Shown here in pieces: positions 1 to 8,119 of a stretch of DNA of 50,082 nt (within the stretch, counting starts at the first letter, position 1; the number at the start of each line of letters is the position of its first letter). The stretch covers positions 1-50,082 of the forward strand of contig JAILZB010000004.1 of the NCBI GenBank assembly GCA_023512725.1, in the 5' to 3' direction. Origin of the DNA: Chloroflexota bacterium. GTDB lineage: Bacteria; Chloroflexota; Dehalococcoidia; SpSt-223. Both the position numbers and the translations under genes were made by a program. The notes beneath the pieces were generated by a model. It saw only the letters and a list, made by a program, of their open reading frames with translations. It was not told the origin of the DNA and ran no database searches.

Positions 1-225
1 GTGCTGCTGGACCCGCGCGAGGCGGGCGCGGTCAACGTCGAGGAGCGTGACCTGCTTGCCGTTCTGTGCTAGGCGCACGCTGTTGATGCCGTCCACGCCG
101 GCCATGCCGTAGAGCGGCGCTTCCAGCACCGTCTGGTAGGGATAGCGGCGGTCGATCCGCTCGAGTAGGTCGTTCAAGACCAGCCGTTCGTAGACGACGC
201 CGAGCCCTTCGACCGTCTCGTTCAT
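1..225 (-). CDS. Methyltransferase-like protein, N-terminal part (runs off the window)
   Basis: The open frame begins at ATG 225 and is still open at base 1, giving 75 residues. The ATG overlaps the TGA of the preceding methyltransferase gene (ATGA, 222-225), so the two are probably translationally coupled. Residues about 31-60 read like a class I SAM-binding segment: a hydrophobic strand, a Gly-containing turn (YGMAGVDG), a helix, then a strand ending in an acidic residue (VTLLDVD). From this I infer a SAM-dependent methyltransferase acting with its neighbour, perhaps on a glycan or lipid. The visible part is too short to name a family, and a different Rossmann-fold enzyme cannot be excluded. 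Confidence 0.5.
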   Translation of the reverse strand, partial: MNETVEGLGVVYERLVLNDLLERIDRRYPYQTVLEAPLYGMAGVDGINSVRLAQNGKQVTLLDVDRARLARVQQH

Positions 226-1001
226 GCGGGGCGCCTTGCGAGGGCCAGGAGCCCGGTGCCGACTGGCAGGTCTGCCCAGCGGACTAGGGTCGCTTCCACC
301 TTGCCGACCTGTTCCAGCATGGCGTTGAGCAGCGGCGGGGCAGGCTCCATCTCGACTTGATAGGCGCCATCGGTGACCGGCGCCGAGAGAGGTGGCCGGA
401 CGCGCTCGCCACGCAGCAGTAACCGGGGAGCCGCTACAGGAAAGATCAGGCAGTTGGTAAAGCTCAGTCGTTCCACCGCAAAGCCCGCCGCTTCCAGGCG
501 CGCCCGGAGCTGGCCAGCAGTGTAGCGGCGGTAGTGGCGGTTGATCACGTCGTTATAGGTCCACAGCCAGGAGAATGCCGGCACAGTCAGCACTGCCCAC
601 CCGCCGGGGCGCAGCACGCGGTACGCCTCACCCAGGGCGGCCCGGTCATCCGGGCAGTGTTCGATCACATCAAGGGCGGCTACCAGGTCGAACGTCTGGT
701 CGGCAAAAGGCAGAGCCTGGGCATCGGCCTGCAGCACCCGGCAGTGCCGCTCCACTGCCACTGCCAGCGCGCCGCGGTGGGGGTCGCAGCCCACCACCTC
801 GCCGTACGGGGCGAGGTGGTGCCGCATATTCCCAGCGCCGCAGCCGAGGTCGAGCACGCGCCAGCCCGCCGCAACGTGCTGGGCCAGGGGGCGTAACACC
901 GCTTCGAGGGCGCGCGTGCGGCTGGCGAACCACCAGTGCTGGTCTTCTGGCAGCAGGCTGAGCACGGCCGGATCGTAGGCGATCGTCCCCGGGCCTGTCA
1001 C
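222..1001 (-). CDS. Class I SAM-dependent methyltransferase (HWWF type)
   Basis: This 259-residue protein has an N-terminal HWWFASR motif (residues 22-28), often seen in methyltransferases of cell-surface glycan or lipid clusters. The SAM motif I VLDLGCGAG lies at residues 49-57, an acidic motif II (GCDPH) follows, then DLVAALDVIEHC and the post-motif LRPGG. I chose GTG 1001 because a GGAG ribosome-binding site lies 4 bases upstream. The same frame stays open further 5' to 1790, which would make an apparent phosphatase-methyltransferase fusion, but that extension is produced by frame lesions in the upstream gene. The acceptor substrate is unknown. The stop overlaps the start of the next minus-strand gene. 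Confidence 0.8.
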   Translation of the reverse strand: MTGPGTIAYDPAVLSLLPEDQHWWFASRTRALEAVLRPLAQHVAAGWRVLDLGCGAGNMRHHLAPYGEVVGCDPHRGALAVAVERHCRVLQADAQALPFADQTFDLVAALDVIEHCPDDRAALGEAYRVLRPGGWAVLTVPAFSWLWTYNDVINRHYRRYTAGQLRARLEAAGFAVERLSFTNCLIFPVAAPRLLLRGERVRPPLSAPVTDGAYQVEMEPAPPLLNAMLEQVGKVEATLVRWADLPVGTGLLALARRPA

Positions 1002-1015
1002 TCGGCTCCGCGAGG

Positions 1016-1821
1016 TCAATGCGGCAGCGATCCCGCAGCGGCAGGCGCCTCCAGCGCCTGGGCATGACAGGCCGGGGGGCCGCGAGGAGCGAGCGGCTGG
1101 ACAGGCCGAGCGGTTGGCCGCGGTGGTCGGTGGCGCGGGCGCGGCTTCCTCGACTAGCAGCCAACCCGCGGCGAAGTCCCAGGGGGCAAGAAAGGGGTAG
1201 AGGTCAAAGCGGCCGGCTGCCACGGCGGCGCAGCCGATGGCAGGCGACCCCAGGCAACGGAGCAGCTGGAGGTTGCTCCAGAGCGTGGTCACTGCCGCGA
1301 GCATCCAGCGCGCTCGGGCATCGTGGTAGCCGAGGTCGAAGCCGACAATGGCCTCCCGCCCCCGTTGGCCACGCTCCCCGTGCAAGGGAGTGCCATCGCT
1401 GGAGGCGCCTCCGCCGCGGGTAGCGGTGAACAGCTCCGCGATGGCCGGCAGGGAGATGCCCCCTACCAGTAACACCTGCTCAACGACGAGCGCGAGCGAG
1501 ATGGCAGAGAGCGGCAGGCCGAGGAGGTAGTTGAAGGTGCCGTCGAGTGGGTCGATCACCCAGCACGGCTGGTCCGGTGGGCCCTGCTGTCCCCCTGCTT
1601 CGGCGAGGAGCGCGTGCTCGGAGAAGGCAGCGCGGCGCCGCGCCGGAAGCAGCGCTTCCGCCACGAGGTCGGTATCGGTCGTCACGTTGGCGCGCCCGCC
1701 CTGCTGGAGGGCACGGGTTGTGGGTTGGCGCTGGCGGAGCAGCCTGCCCGGCCTCCTAGGCGGCTGCGCTCGCCACTGCGCGGGCGGCACGCACCAGGGC
1801 GCTTTCAGGACGGGATGTCAC
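1016..1821 (-). pseudogene. Inositol-monophosphatase-family phosphatase, disrupted
   Basis: The middle of the gene encodes the IMPase/FBPase metal site: WVIDPLDGT with its paired Asp residues, an AEAGG segment in the place of the usual GEE Glu, and WDFAAG near the C-terminus. The likely original start is GTG 1821, overlapping the TGA of the upstream hydrolase gene. From it the frame gives a plausible N-terminal helix, then meets TAG at 1756-1758. The conserved body continues in a second frame. The next conserved segment (TDHRGQPLGLSSRSLLAA) is in a third frame entered near 1136-1148, and the ending (CHAQALEA, stop TGA 1016-1018) is in a further frame entered at a C-run near 1072-1079. One nonsense codon plus three frame changes in 800 bases suggests a decaying gene. 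Clustered sequencing errors are the alternative. Confidence 0.65.
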
Positions 1822-2585
1822 AGGGTGAAGCGCTCGCCGTCCTCCGGGATGAGGATCGGCGTCTCGAGGTCACGGGCGAGCGCTTCCAGTTCGGCCCGGA
1901 CCTCAGCTTCGAAGTCGAGGTTGCGGTGGATCGCTACGACCCGCGGGGTGGTGTGATGGACGGCGCGATAGCGCTCGAGTTCGCGGCCAAGGCGGCGCGG
2001 GGTGAGGTGCTTGGAGCGCACTGCCGCCTCGTCCAGCCGGTTCGGAAAGGTGACTTCCGTGATCAGCACATCGACTCTGACACGCTCCCAGAGGGTGGGG
2101 TCTTCGCCGTGGGTGTCGCCGGTGTAGAGCAGGCTGCGGCCGTCGCGGGCGACACGAAAGCCAACGGTGGGTGCCACATGGTTGGCTGGGACGACCAGCA
2201 CCTCGTACCCTTCGACGCTGAACGCCTGGTACGGAAGAACATCCACGAACCGGATGGCAGGTCGCTCGGGGGAGGGAATGCGATGGAGCGGAGGCCAAAG
2301 CACATCGTTGAAAAAGACTTGGCAGAGCGTCTCTCGGACGACCGGCAGGCAGTAGGCGGTCAGCGTGGGATGCTCCCATCGCTGAAAGGCCAGGGAAGGA
2401 AAATCGCGAATGTGGTCGTAGTGGTAGTGGGTGAGCAGCACCGCGCTCAGACGGCGTTGCTCCTCCAGCGTGAGCGCGCTCGCGAGGTTCCCTGCATCGA
2501 GGGCCAGGCGGCCGTCGATGAGCAGGGTGGTCGCCCGAGCACCGGCACTCTCGAGCTGATGCGCCCCAATGACCACGACCTCCAC
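1818..2585 (-). CDS. Metallo-beta-lactamase-fold hydrolase (class II cyclic-nucleotide phosphodiesterase-like)
   Basis: The 255-residue protein carries the metallo-beta-lactamase metal motif THYHYDH at about residues 52-58, a later NHVAPT histidine, YTGDTHG with a metal-bridging Asp, and a terminal AIHRN histidine. The early strand-turn (VVVIGAHQLES...TTLLIDGRLALDAG) resembles class II cAMP phosphodiesterases more than glyoxalases or RNases. The family hydrolyses phosphodiester or ester bonds with a two-zinc centre; the actual substrate is unknown. Start GTG 2585 has AGGAGG 6 bases upstream. It is the first gene of a minus-strand run with the broken phosphatase and two methyltransferases. Confidence 0.75.
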   Translation of the reverse strand: MEVVVIGAHQLESAGARATTLLIDGRLALDAGNLASALTLEEQRRLSAVLLTHYHYDHIRDFPSLAFQRWEHPTLTAYCLPVVRETLCQVFFNDVLWPPLHRIPSPERPAIRFVDVLPYQAFSVEGYEVLVVPANHVAPTVGFRVARDGRSLLYTGDTHGEDPTLWERVRVDVLITEVTFPNRLDEAAVRSKHLTPRRLGRELERYRAVHHTTPRVVAIHRNLDFEAEVRAELEALARDLETPILIPEDGERFTL

Positions 2586-2663
2586 CGGGGTCCTCCTCGC
2601 TGCTGATGCTTGGGAATGGCAGCCAAGTGTAGCCGATCGCCAGCAGCCAGCCAGGCAACGTCC

Positions 2664-2693
2664 TTGCGATGGCTAGAAGGCGAGGGCTATGAT
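2664..2693 (+). promoter_or_regulatory. Candidate sigma-70-type promoter for pyrK-pyrD
   Basis: TTGCGA (2664-2669), an 18-base spacer and TATGAT (2688-2693) end about 30 bases before the pyrK ATG. It lies in the 137-base divergent gap between the hydrolase gene and pyrK. On the other strand a TACACT (2631-2626) could be the -10 of the hydrolase operon, but no good -35 accompanies it. Confidence 0.5.
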
Positions 2694-2722
2694 CGCGGCC
2701 AGTCACGTTGCTGCAGAGGGGT

Positions 2723-3484
2723 ATGCACCAGTTCAGCGGCCAGGTCGCGGATGTCGAGACGCTCGGGCCGGCGCTGCATGTTCTCTGGCTGGTAGCACCG
2801 GAGTTCCTGGCGATGGGAAGTGGCCAGTTCGTGCTGGCGCGCTGTAGCGAAAGTTTCGACCCCTTGCTCCGACGAGGACTTTCCCTCCACCAGCGTCGTG
2901 CGGATGGTGCCCACGGCTTTCTCTTCGGCACGAGCAAGGCCTGGGGGAGATGGCTGGCGGCGCGCCGCCCGGGCGACCACGTCGACCTGATCGGGCCGCT
3001 CGGGCGCGGATTCCGCCGCGAGCCCACCGCCCACCGGTTGCTCATGATCGCCGAGGGGCTCGGGATCGCTCCCCTGGTGGCGCTGGCTGAGGAGGCGGTT
3101 GCCGCGGGCTGTACCGTAACGCTCCTCCAGGAAGCCCCGACTGCCAGCCGACTCTACCCCCGCCAGCGGTTGCCGGAGGCGGTCCGGGTCGTCTCGTACA
3201 CTGCTGATGGCTCAGCTGGGCGACCGGGACGGGTGCTGGATGACCTCGTCGAGTGGCAGGAAGCGGCCGACCAGCTGTTCATCGCGGGGTCAGCCCGGCT
3301 GCTGGCCGACCTGCGCGTGCGGCTTGCACCAGTGGCCGCCCGCCTGCCGGTCCAGGTGATGGTCGAGGAGCGGATGGCCTGCGGGGTCGGGGCGTGCCTG
3401 GGCTGCGTGGTGTTCACGGTCGAGGGGCCGGTAGCCTCCTGTGTCGAGGGGCCGGTCTTCGACCTCTGGAGGTTGGCGGGATGA
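2723..3484 (+). CDS. pyrK: Dihydroorotate dehydrogenase electron-transfer subunit PyrK
   Basis: PyrK passes electrons from the type 1B dihydroorotate dehydrogenase to NAD+ through FAD and a [2Fe-2S] cluster in pyrimidine synthesis. The 253-residue protein has an N-terminal ferredoxin-reductase-like barrel, a central NAD-binding region (LLMIAEGLGIAPLVALAEEA), and the cluster ligands C220, C225 and C228 in CGVGACLGC, with a fourth at C240. ATG 2723 is preferred over an in-frame TTG at 2708 because AGAGGGG (2715-2721) sits directly before it. The stop TGA overlaps the ATG of pyrD, the usual coupled arrangement for two subunits of one complex. Confidence 0.9.
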   Translation: MHQFSGQVADVETLGPALHVLWLVAPEFLAMGSGQFVLARCSESFDPLLRRGLSLHQRRADGAHGFLFGTSKAWGRWLAARRPGDHVDLIGPLGRGFRREPTAHRLLMIAEGLGIAPLVALAEEAVAAGCTVTLLQEAPTASRLYPRQRLPEAVRVVSYTADGSAGRPGRVLDDLVEWQEAADQLFIAGSARLLADLRVRLAPVAARLPVQVMVEERMACGVGACLGCVVFTVEGPVASCVEGPVFDLWRLAG

Positions 3485-4425
3485 AGCTGGCAGTCAACCT
3501 GGCCCCGCACCGACCAGGCGGCTTCTGGCTGGCAAACCCGGTCATCGCCGCCTCGGGCACCTTCGGCTACGGCACCGAGTACGCCGACCTGATCGACCGA
3601 GAGCAGCTGGGCGCGATCGTCAGCAAAGCGGTTGCGCTCACCCCGCGCGCCGGGAACCCGATGCCGCGCTTGTACGAAACGCCAGCCGGCCTGCTCAATG
3701 CCATCGGCCTGCAGGGGATCGGTGTCGAGCGGGTGATCGCGGAGAAGGCCCCCCTCTGGGCCAGCTGGCGAGTGCCTGTGATCGTCAACCTGGTGGGGGA
3801 GTCGATCGCGGAGTTCTGTGGCGTGGTCGAGCGGCTGAGCGGCGTGGCCGGGGTGGCGGGCTTTGAGCTGAACGTCAGTTGCCCCAATGTCGAAGGAGGA
3901 ACCCTCTTCGGGGACGACCCTCAGCTGGCGGCGGAACTCACCCGGGCAGTGCGGCAGCGGACGGACCTGCCGCTACTGGTGAAGCTGGCACCCACCGCGC
4001 CGGACTTGATCGCAGTGGCGCGGGCTGTTGCAGCGGCTGGCGCCGATGCCCTAGTGGTGGCCAATACCTGGCCGGGGATGGCGATCGATCTGGCGACCCG
4101 CCGGCCAGTCTTCCCCGGGGGAGGTGGAGGATTGTCGGGTCCAGCCATCCGGCCGCTCTCGCTGCGACTGGTCTACCGGGTGGCGGGCGCCGTCGCTCTC
4201 CCAGTTGTCGGCTGCGGTGGGGTGGCCACGGCAGCCGACGCGCTCGAGTACCTGATGGCTGGCGCCTGCGCGGTCCAGGTCGGCACCATGACGTTCCGCG
4301 AGCCGAGTGCCATGCTTGCCATCCTCGCCGGCCTGCGCGAATTCGGCGAGCGTGAAGGGCTGCGCGACCTGGCCGACATCATCGGCGCTGCCCAGCCGCG
4401 CCCGGTTGCGGGAGGGGAGCGATGA
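3481..4425 (+). CDS. pyrD: Dihydroorotate dehydrogenase, catalytic subunit (class 1B)
   Basis: PyrD oxidises dihydroorotate to orotate with FMN, the fourth step of UMP synthesis. The 314-residue chain has the expected length. It shows NVSCPN with the catalytic base Cys134, which marks class 1 soluble enzymes; class 2 uses Ser. It also has VKLAPT with an FMN-contacting Lys, the NTWPGMAID segment typical of 1B, a GGGGLSGPA loop, and the C-terminal phosphate-binding VVGCGGVATAADA and QVGTM. Coupling to pyrK supports the NAD-linked 1B form. Start ATG 3481 overlaps the pyrK stop; its own stop overlaps the next gene by 4 bases. Confidence 0.93.
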   Translation: MKLAVNLAPHRPGGFWLANPVIAASGTFGYGTEYADLIDREQLGAIVSKAVALTPRAGNPMPRLYETPAGLLNAIGLQGIGVERVIAEKAPLWASWRVPVIVNLVGESIAEFCGVVERLSGVAGVAGFELNVSCPNVEGGTLFGDDPQLAAELTRAVRQRTDLPLLVKLAPTAPDLIAVARAVAAAGADALVVANTWPGMAIDLATRRPVFPGGGGGLSGPAIRPLSLRLVYRVAGAVALPVVGCGGVATAADALEYLMAGACAVQVGTMTFREPSAMLAILAGLREFGEREGLRDLADIIGAAQPRPVAGGER

Positions 4426-5408
4426 CGAGGTGCCTGGTGCTCGGGCTGTTGCTCCTGGCGCTGCTCAGCTCGGGGGGGTGCCAATATCTCAACCGGGTGA
4501 TGCCTCGGCGCAGCGCCGCGCCCGGGCCCGTCGCGCCAATCGTGCTGGATAGCCGCGGGACGGAGGTCAAGGTGCCCGGCCGGATCGTCTTCGCGCGCCA
4601 GGGGAACCTCTGGCTGCTGGAAGACGGCACGCTCACCCAGCTGACCCGCGGGGGGAAGGATATGCAGCCTGCCTTCTCGCCCGATGGCAGTGTGATCGTC
4701 TACGTCAAAAAGGAGCAGGACTATTCGGACCTCCTGCTCTACGTGGTGGGGACGGGCGACTTCAAGACCTTGACCAATAACCGCTTCACCAAGAGCACGT
4801 GGGTCTTCCGGCCGACCTGGTCGCCCGATGGCAAGCAGCTTGCCTACGTGAGCGACCAGTTCAGCTGGGACATGGGGCTGTTCCTGATGAACGCCACTGG
4901 CACCGGTGCGCGCCGGATCAGTCAAGGCGAGGGTGCTGGCGGGGTCGATAGCCCGACCTTCTCGCCGGATGGCAAGACGATTGCGCTGGCCGCCTTCCGT
5001 AGTGGGATCCAGCAAGTCTGGCTGATCACTCTTGCTACCGGCCGCTGGACTCAGGTGACTAACCACCCGGAGGGTGCCTACGACCCGCGCTGGAGCCCGG
5101 TCGAGGAGAAGCTCGCCTACGTGGCGCGCGAGAACCGCAAGCATGACATCTGGGTGACCGACTTGGAGGGCAAGCACCCCAAGAAGCTGACCGACCAGGG
5201 AACGGCGCGTGCCCCCGCCTGGTCGCCCGATGGTCGCTTCCTCGCCTGGATCGCCGAGCGCGATGGCTCCTTTGACATCTGGGTGGCGAGCGTCGAGCGG
5301 GTGGATGGCGAGATCACGCTGGGCACCCCTGCCCCACTGACCCGCGGGCTCCAGGTGGATGCGACGAGCGGGCTGAGCTGGCTCTATCCCTCCCCACCCG
5401 ACCGTTGA
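4422..5408 (+). CDS. Lipoprotein with TolB-like (PD40) beta-propeller
   Basis: The 328-residue protein begins with a lipoprotein signal: a hydrophobic run ending LLSSGGC with the lipidated Cys at residue 20. Propeller blades follow with repeated FSPDG, WSPDGK, FSPDGK, WSPVEE and WSPDGR motifs and partner strands such as DIWVTDLEG, the TolB/PD40 signature. It should sit on the outer face of the membrane and probably binds protein or ligand; no enzymatic residues are evident. It is translationally coupled to pyrD (ATGA 4422-4425), although no functional link to pyrimidine synthesis is obvious. The promoter of the trp leader overlaps its stop codon. Confidence 0.8.
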   Translation: MTRCLVLGLLLLALLSSGGCQYLNRVMPRRSAAPGPVAPIVLDSRGTEVKVPGRIVFARQGNLWLLEDGTLTQLTRGGKDMQPAFSPDGSVIVYVKKEQDYSDLLLYVVGTGDFKTLTNNRFTKSTWVFRPTWSPDGKQLAYVSDQFSWDMGLFLMNATGTGARRISQGEGAGGVDSPTFSPDGKTIALAAFRSGIQQVWLITLATGRWTQVTNHPEGAYDPRWSPVEEKLAYVARENRKHDIWVTDLEGKHPKKLTDQGTARAPAWSPDGRFLAWIAERDGSFDIWVASVERVDGEITLGTPAPLTRGLQVDATSGLSWLYPSPPDR

Positions 5409-5433
5409 CGCCGCGCGGCAGCACCGCTATAGT
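5405..5433 (+). promoter_or_regulatory. Promoter of the trp T-box operon
   Basis: TTGACG (5405-5410), a 17-base spacer and TATAGT (5428-5433) form a near-consensus sigma-70-type promoter. It overlaps the TGA stop (5406-5408) of the upstream gene. Transcription should begin near 5440, just before the T-box stem I. Confidence 0.8.
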
Positions 5434-5439
5434 TTCTGC

Positions 5440-5737
5440 CACAAGGAGAGACGATAGCGACGCTGAACGAGACGAGTACGCTCCCAGCGAGGCTCAGAGA
5501 GCCGCGCAAGGTGTGAGGCGGTGCTGGCGCAGGAGCGGAATGGACTCGGGAGTCGCGGTCCGAACCTGGTAGAGAGGCAGACGCCACCGCTGGTAGTAGG
5601 CGCCGCCGGTTGGCCCCCGTTAGCGGGCACCGAGCATCGCCGTTCGGCTGTGCTCGTACTGAGGGCTAGCTGACACTAGCCGAAAGAGGGTGGCACCACG
5701 GGAACGCCTCTCGTCCCTGTCGACGAGAGGCGTCTTT
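5440..5737 (+). promoter_or_regulatory. T-box riboswitch leader responding to tRNA-Trp
   Basis: The leader holds the conserved T-box elements in order: GACGAGTA (5471-5478), the CAGAGAG bulge (5495-5501), GGTGTGAG (5510-5517), and the specifier loop GGAATGGACTC with codon UGG, tryptophan, at 5541-5543. A stem-III-like hairpin follows (GGCTAG/CTAGCC, 5664-5681), then the T-box AGGGTGGCACCACGG (5688-5702). The UGGC at 5691-5694 can pair with a GCCA acceptor end, matching the G discriminator usual for bacterial tRNA-Trp. Uncharged tRNA-Trp would favour the antiterminator; charged tRNA leaves the terminator at 5704-5737. This places the whole downstream trp run under tryptophanyl-tRNA charging control. 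Confidence 0.95.
5704..5737 (+). terminator. Regulated intrinsic terminator of the trp leader
   Basis: ACGCCTCTCGTC (5704-5715) and GACGAGAGGCGT (5722-5733) form a perfect 12-bp stem with a 6-base loop, followed by a short T-rich tail (CTTT). The segment TCGTCCCT (5711-5718) in the left arm and loop can instead pair with the T-box AGGG region, giving the mutually exclusive antiterminator. Confidence 0.92.
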
Positions 5738-5757
5738 GATTCTGGGGGTGAATCACG

Positions 5758-7119
5758 ATGGAGCCGACGAAATACCTGCTCAGCGAAGCCGAGATGCCGC
5801 GCCAGTGGTACAACATCATCCCTGACCTCCCCGTCCCGCCGCCGCCCGTCCTGCATCCGGCAACCGGCCAGCCGATCGGCCCGGCGGACCTGGCGCCGCT
5901 CTTCCCGCTGGCGCTCATCCAGCAGGAGGTCAGCCAGGAGCGGTTTGTGCCCATCCCGGAGGAGGTGCTGGCGGTCTACCGCCTCTGGCGGCCGACGCCG
6001 CTCTACCGCGCCCGCCGGCTCGAGGCTGCCCTCCAGACACCCGCCCGCATCTTCTACAAGTACGAGGGGGTCTCACCGCCTGGGTCCCACAAGCCGAACA
6101 CGGCGGTGGCCCAGGTCTACTACAACCAGCAGGAGGGCGTGCGCCGGATCGCCACCGAGACGGGAGCCGGCCAGTGGGGCAGCGCCCTTGCCTTCGCCTG
6201 CCGCCTCTTCGGCCTGGAGGCGAAGGTGTACATGGTGAAGGCCTCCTACTTCCAGAAGCCGTATCGGCGCTCCCTGATGGAGGTCTGGGGTGCCTCGGTG
6301 ACACCCAGCCCGAGCAACGAGACGAACGCCGGGCGGCAGGTGCTGGCGCAGGACCCGGACTCTCCCGGGAGCCTCGGGATCGCCATCTCGGAAGCGGTCG
6401 AGGATGCCGCCAGCCGCGAGGATACGCGCTACTCGCTGGGCAGCGTGCTCAACCACGTGCTGATGCACCAAACGATCATCGGTGAGGAAGCGCTCAAGCA
6501 ACTGGAGCTGGCCGATGCCTACCCAGACGTGGTGGTCGGCTGCGTGGGTGGCGGCAGCAACTTTGCTGGCCTGGCGTTTCCCTTCGTGCGCGAGAAGCTG
6601 CGGGCGGGCAAGCCGACCCGCATCCTGGCGGTCGAGCCGGCTGCTGCGCCCTCGCTCACCCGCGGCGTCTACACCTACGACTTCGGCGATACCGTCGGTA
6701 TGACCCCGCTGGTCAAGATGCACACCCTCGGCCACACCTTCATCCCGGCACCGATCCACGCCGGTGGGTTGCGTTATCACGGGATGGCCCCGCTCGTCTC
6801 GCTCCTCTATGAGCTCGGCCTGATCGAGGCGCGCGCCTACACCCAGAACCCCTGCTTCGAGGCGGCCGTCCAGTTCGCCCGGGCGGAAGGGATCGTGCCC
6901 GCACCCGAGTCCTCCCACGCTATCCGCGCCGTGATCGATGAGGCACTGGCGGCTCGTGAGCGGGGCGAAGCGTGCACGATCCTCTTCAACCTGAGCGGCC
7001 ATGGCCACTTCGACCTGGCGGCCTACGACGCCTACCTCGCCGGCAAGCTGGAAGACTTTGATTATCCGCCCGAGCGCGTGCAGGAGGCGCTCGCGACCCT
7101 CCCCAAGGTGACGGCATGA
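5758..7119 (+). CDS. trpB2: TrpB2-type tryptophan synthase beta-like enzyme
   Basis: This 453-residue PLP enzyme belongs to the long TrpB2 branch of tryptophan synthase beta chains, which convert indole and serine (or O-phosphoserine in some members) to tryptophan and often work without TrpA. It has an N-terminal extension of about 75 residues relative to TrpB1, the PLP Lys112 in [24 protein letters not shown], and a phosphate-binding [13 protein letters not shown]. It is the first gene behind the Trp T-box, with a GGGGGTGA ribosome site, and overlaps trpS by 4 bases. A second, TrpB1-type gene closes the operon. Being first suggests indole rescue or salvage as an independent role. Confidence 0.9.
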   Translation: MEPTKYLLSEAEMPRQWYNIIPDLPVPPPPVLHPATGQPIGPADLAPLFPLALIQQEVSQERFVPIPEEVLAVYRLWRPTPLYRARRLEAALQTPARIFYKYEGVSPPGSHKPNTAVAQVYYNQQEGVRRIATETGAGQWGSALAFACRLFGLEAKVYMVKASYFQKPYRRSLMEVWGASVTPSPSNETNAGRQVLAQDPDSPGSLGIAISEAVEDAASREDTRYSLGSVLNHVLMHQTIIGEEALKQLELADAYPDVVVGCVGGGSNFAGLAFPFVREKLRAGKPTRILAVEPAAAPSLTRGVYTYDFGDTVGMTPLVKMHTLGHTFIPAPIHAGGLRYHGMAPLVSLLYELGLIEARAYTQNPCFEAAVQFARAEGIVPAPESSHAIRAVIDEALAARERGEACTILFNLSGHGHFDLAAYDAYLAGKLEDFDYPPERVQEALATLPKVTA

Positions 7120-8117
7120 CCCGCAAACGTCTGCTCACGGGCGACCGCCCGACTGGCAAAGGCCATCTGGGGCATTATGTCGGCTCGTGGGAGAACCGCG
7201 TCGCCCTCCAGGATGAGTACGAGTGTTTCTTCCTGATTGCTGACTTGCACACCCTCACAACCGCGGCCGAGCAAGCGCGGCAGGTTAGCGAGAACGTGCG
7301 CGAGCTCGTGCTCGACTGGCTGGCAGTTGGGATCGACCCCGAGCGTTCGACGATCTACCTCCAGTCGCTGGTGCCGGAGGTGACGGAGCTGTTCTGGCTG
7401 TTCGCCTGTCTGGTCAGCGTGCCGCGGGCCCAGCGCATCCCGACGCTCAAAGACGTGATGCGCGACCTCGCGATCGAGGAGCCCTCGGTCGGGCTCCTCT
7501 CCTATCCGATCCTACAAGCGGCCGATGTGCTGATGGTGCGGGCAGAGGTGGTGCCAGTCGGAAAGGACCAGGAATCCCACCTCGAGCTGCTGCGCGAGAT
7601 CGCGCGCCGCTTCAATCGGCTGTACGGGGAGGTCTTCCCAGAGTCCCAGGCGCTCATCGGGCGCGTACCAACCCTGGTCGGAACCGATGGCCAGGCAAAG
7701 ATGAGCAAGTCGCTCAACAACGCGATCTTCCTCTCCGACCCGCCGGAAGTCGTCGAACAGAAAGTCCGTGGCATGTACACCGACCCGAAGCGGATCCGGT
7801 CCACCGACCCGGGGACGGTCGAGGGTAACCCGGTGTTCATCTATCACCGGGCGTTCAACGAGAACCGCGAGGAGGTGGCTGAACTCGAGGAGCGCTACCG
7901 TACCGGCCGGGTGGGGGATGTCGAGGTGAAGCAGCGCCTGGCAGCTGCGCTCAACCGCTTCCTCGACCCGATCCGGGAGCGCCGCGCACGCTACGCCGCC
8001 CAGCCAGGCCTGGTCGATGAAATCATTCTCAGTGGCACCGCCCGCGCCCGGGCGGAAGCGCAGGCAACCTTGCGTCTGGCCCGCGAGGCAGTCGGGCTGC
8101 CCTACCAGGTGAGCTGA
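7116..8117 (+). CDS. trpS: Tryptophanyl-tRNA synthetase
   Basis: TrpRS charges tRNA-Trp with tryptophan. The 333-residue class I synthetase has the HIGH-equivalent [10 protein letters not shown] near the N-terminus and KMSKS at residues 195-199. A conserved [10 protein letters not shown] segment precedes KMSKS, and a helical anticodon-binding C-terminus follows. It overlaps trpB2 (ATGA) and ends two bases before trpE. Placing the synthetase inside the biosynthetic operon means that one T-box, reading tRNA-Trp charging, sets both tryptophan supply and its loading. Confidence 0.95.
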   Translation: MTRKRLLTGDRPTGKGHLGHYVGSWENRVALQDEYECFFLIADLHTLTTAAEQARQVSENVRELVLDWLAVGIDPERSTIYLQSLVPEVTELFWLFACLVSVPRAQRIPTLKDVMRDLAIEEPSVGLLSYPILQAADVLMVRAEVVPVGKDQESHLELLREIARRFNRLYGEVFPESQALIGRVPTLVGTDGQAKMSKSLNNAIFLSDPPEVVEQKVRGMYTDPKRIRSTDPGTVEGNPVFIYHRAFNENREEVAELEERYRTGRVGDVEVKQRLAAALNRFLDPIRERRARYAAQPGLVDEIILSGTARARAEAQATLRLAREAVGLPYQVS

Positions 8118-8119
8118 CG

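Noticed and set aside
222-1790. A 522-residue inositol-monophosphatase/methyltransferase fusion
   Set aside because: The joining region (about 1016-1145) is out of frame with the conserved phosphatase ending, which reads in two other frames with its own stop at 1016-1018. The methyltransferase has its own GTG and ribosome site at 1001. The fusion is a by-product of frame lesions.
4173-5177. A long minus-strand open frame of 334 residues opposite pyrD and the propeller lipoprotein
   Set aside because: It is antisense to two clear genes and shows a high His/Pro/Arg composition typical of GC-rich shadow frames, with no conserved motifs.
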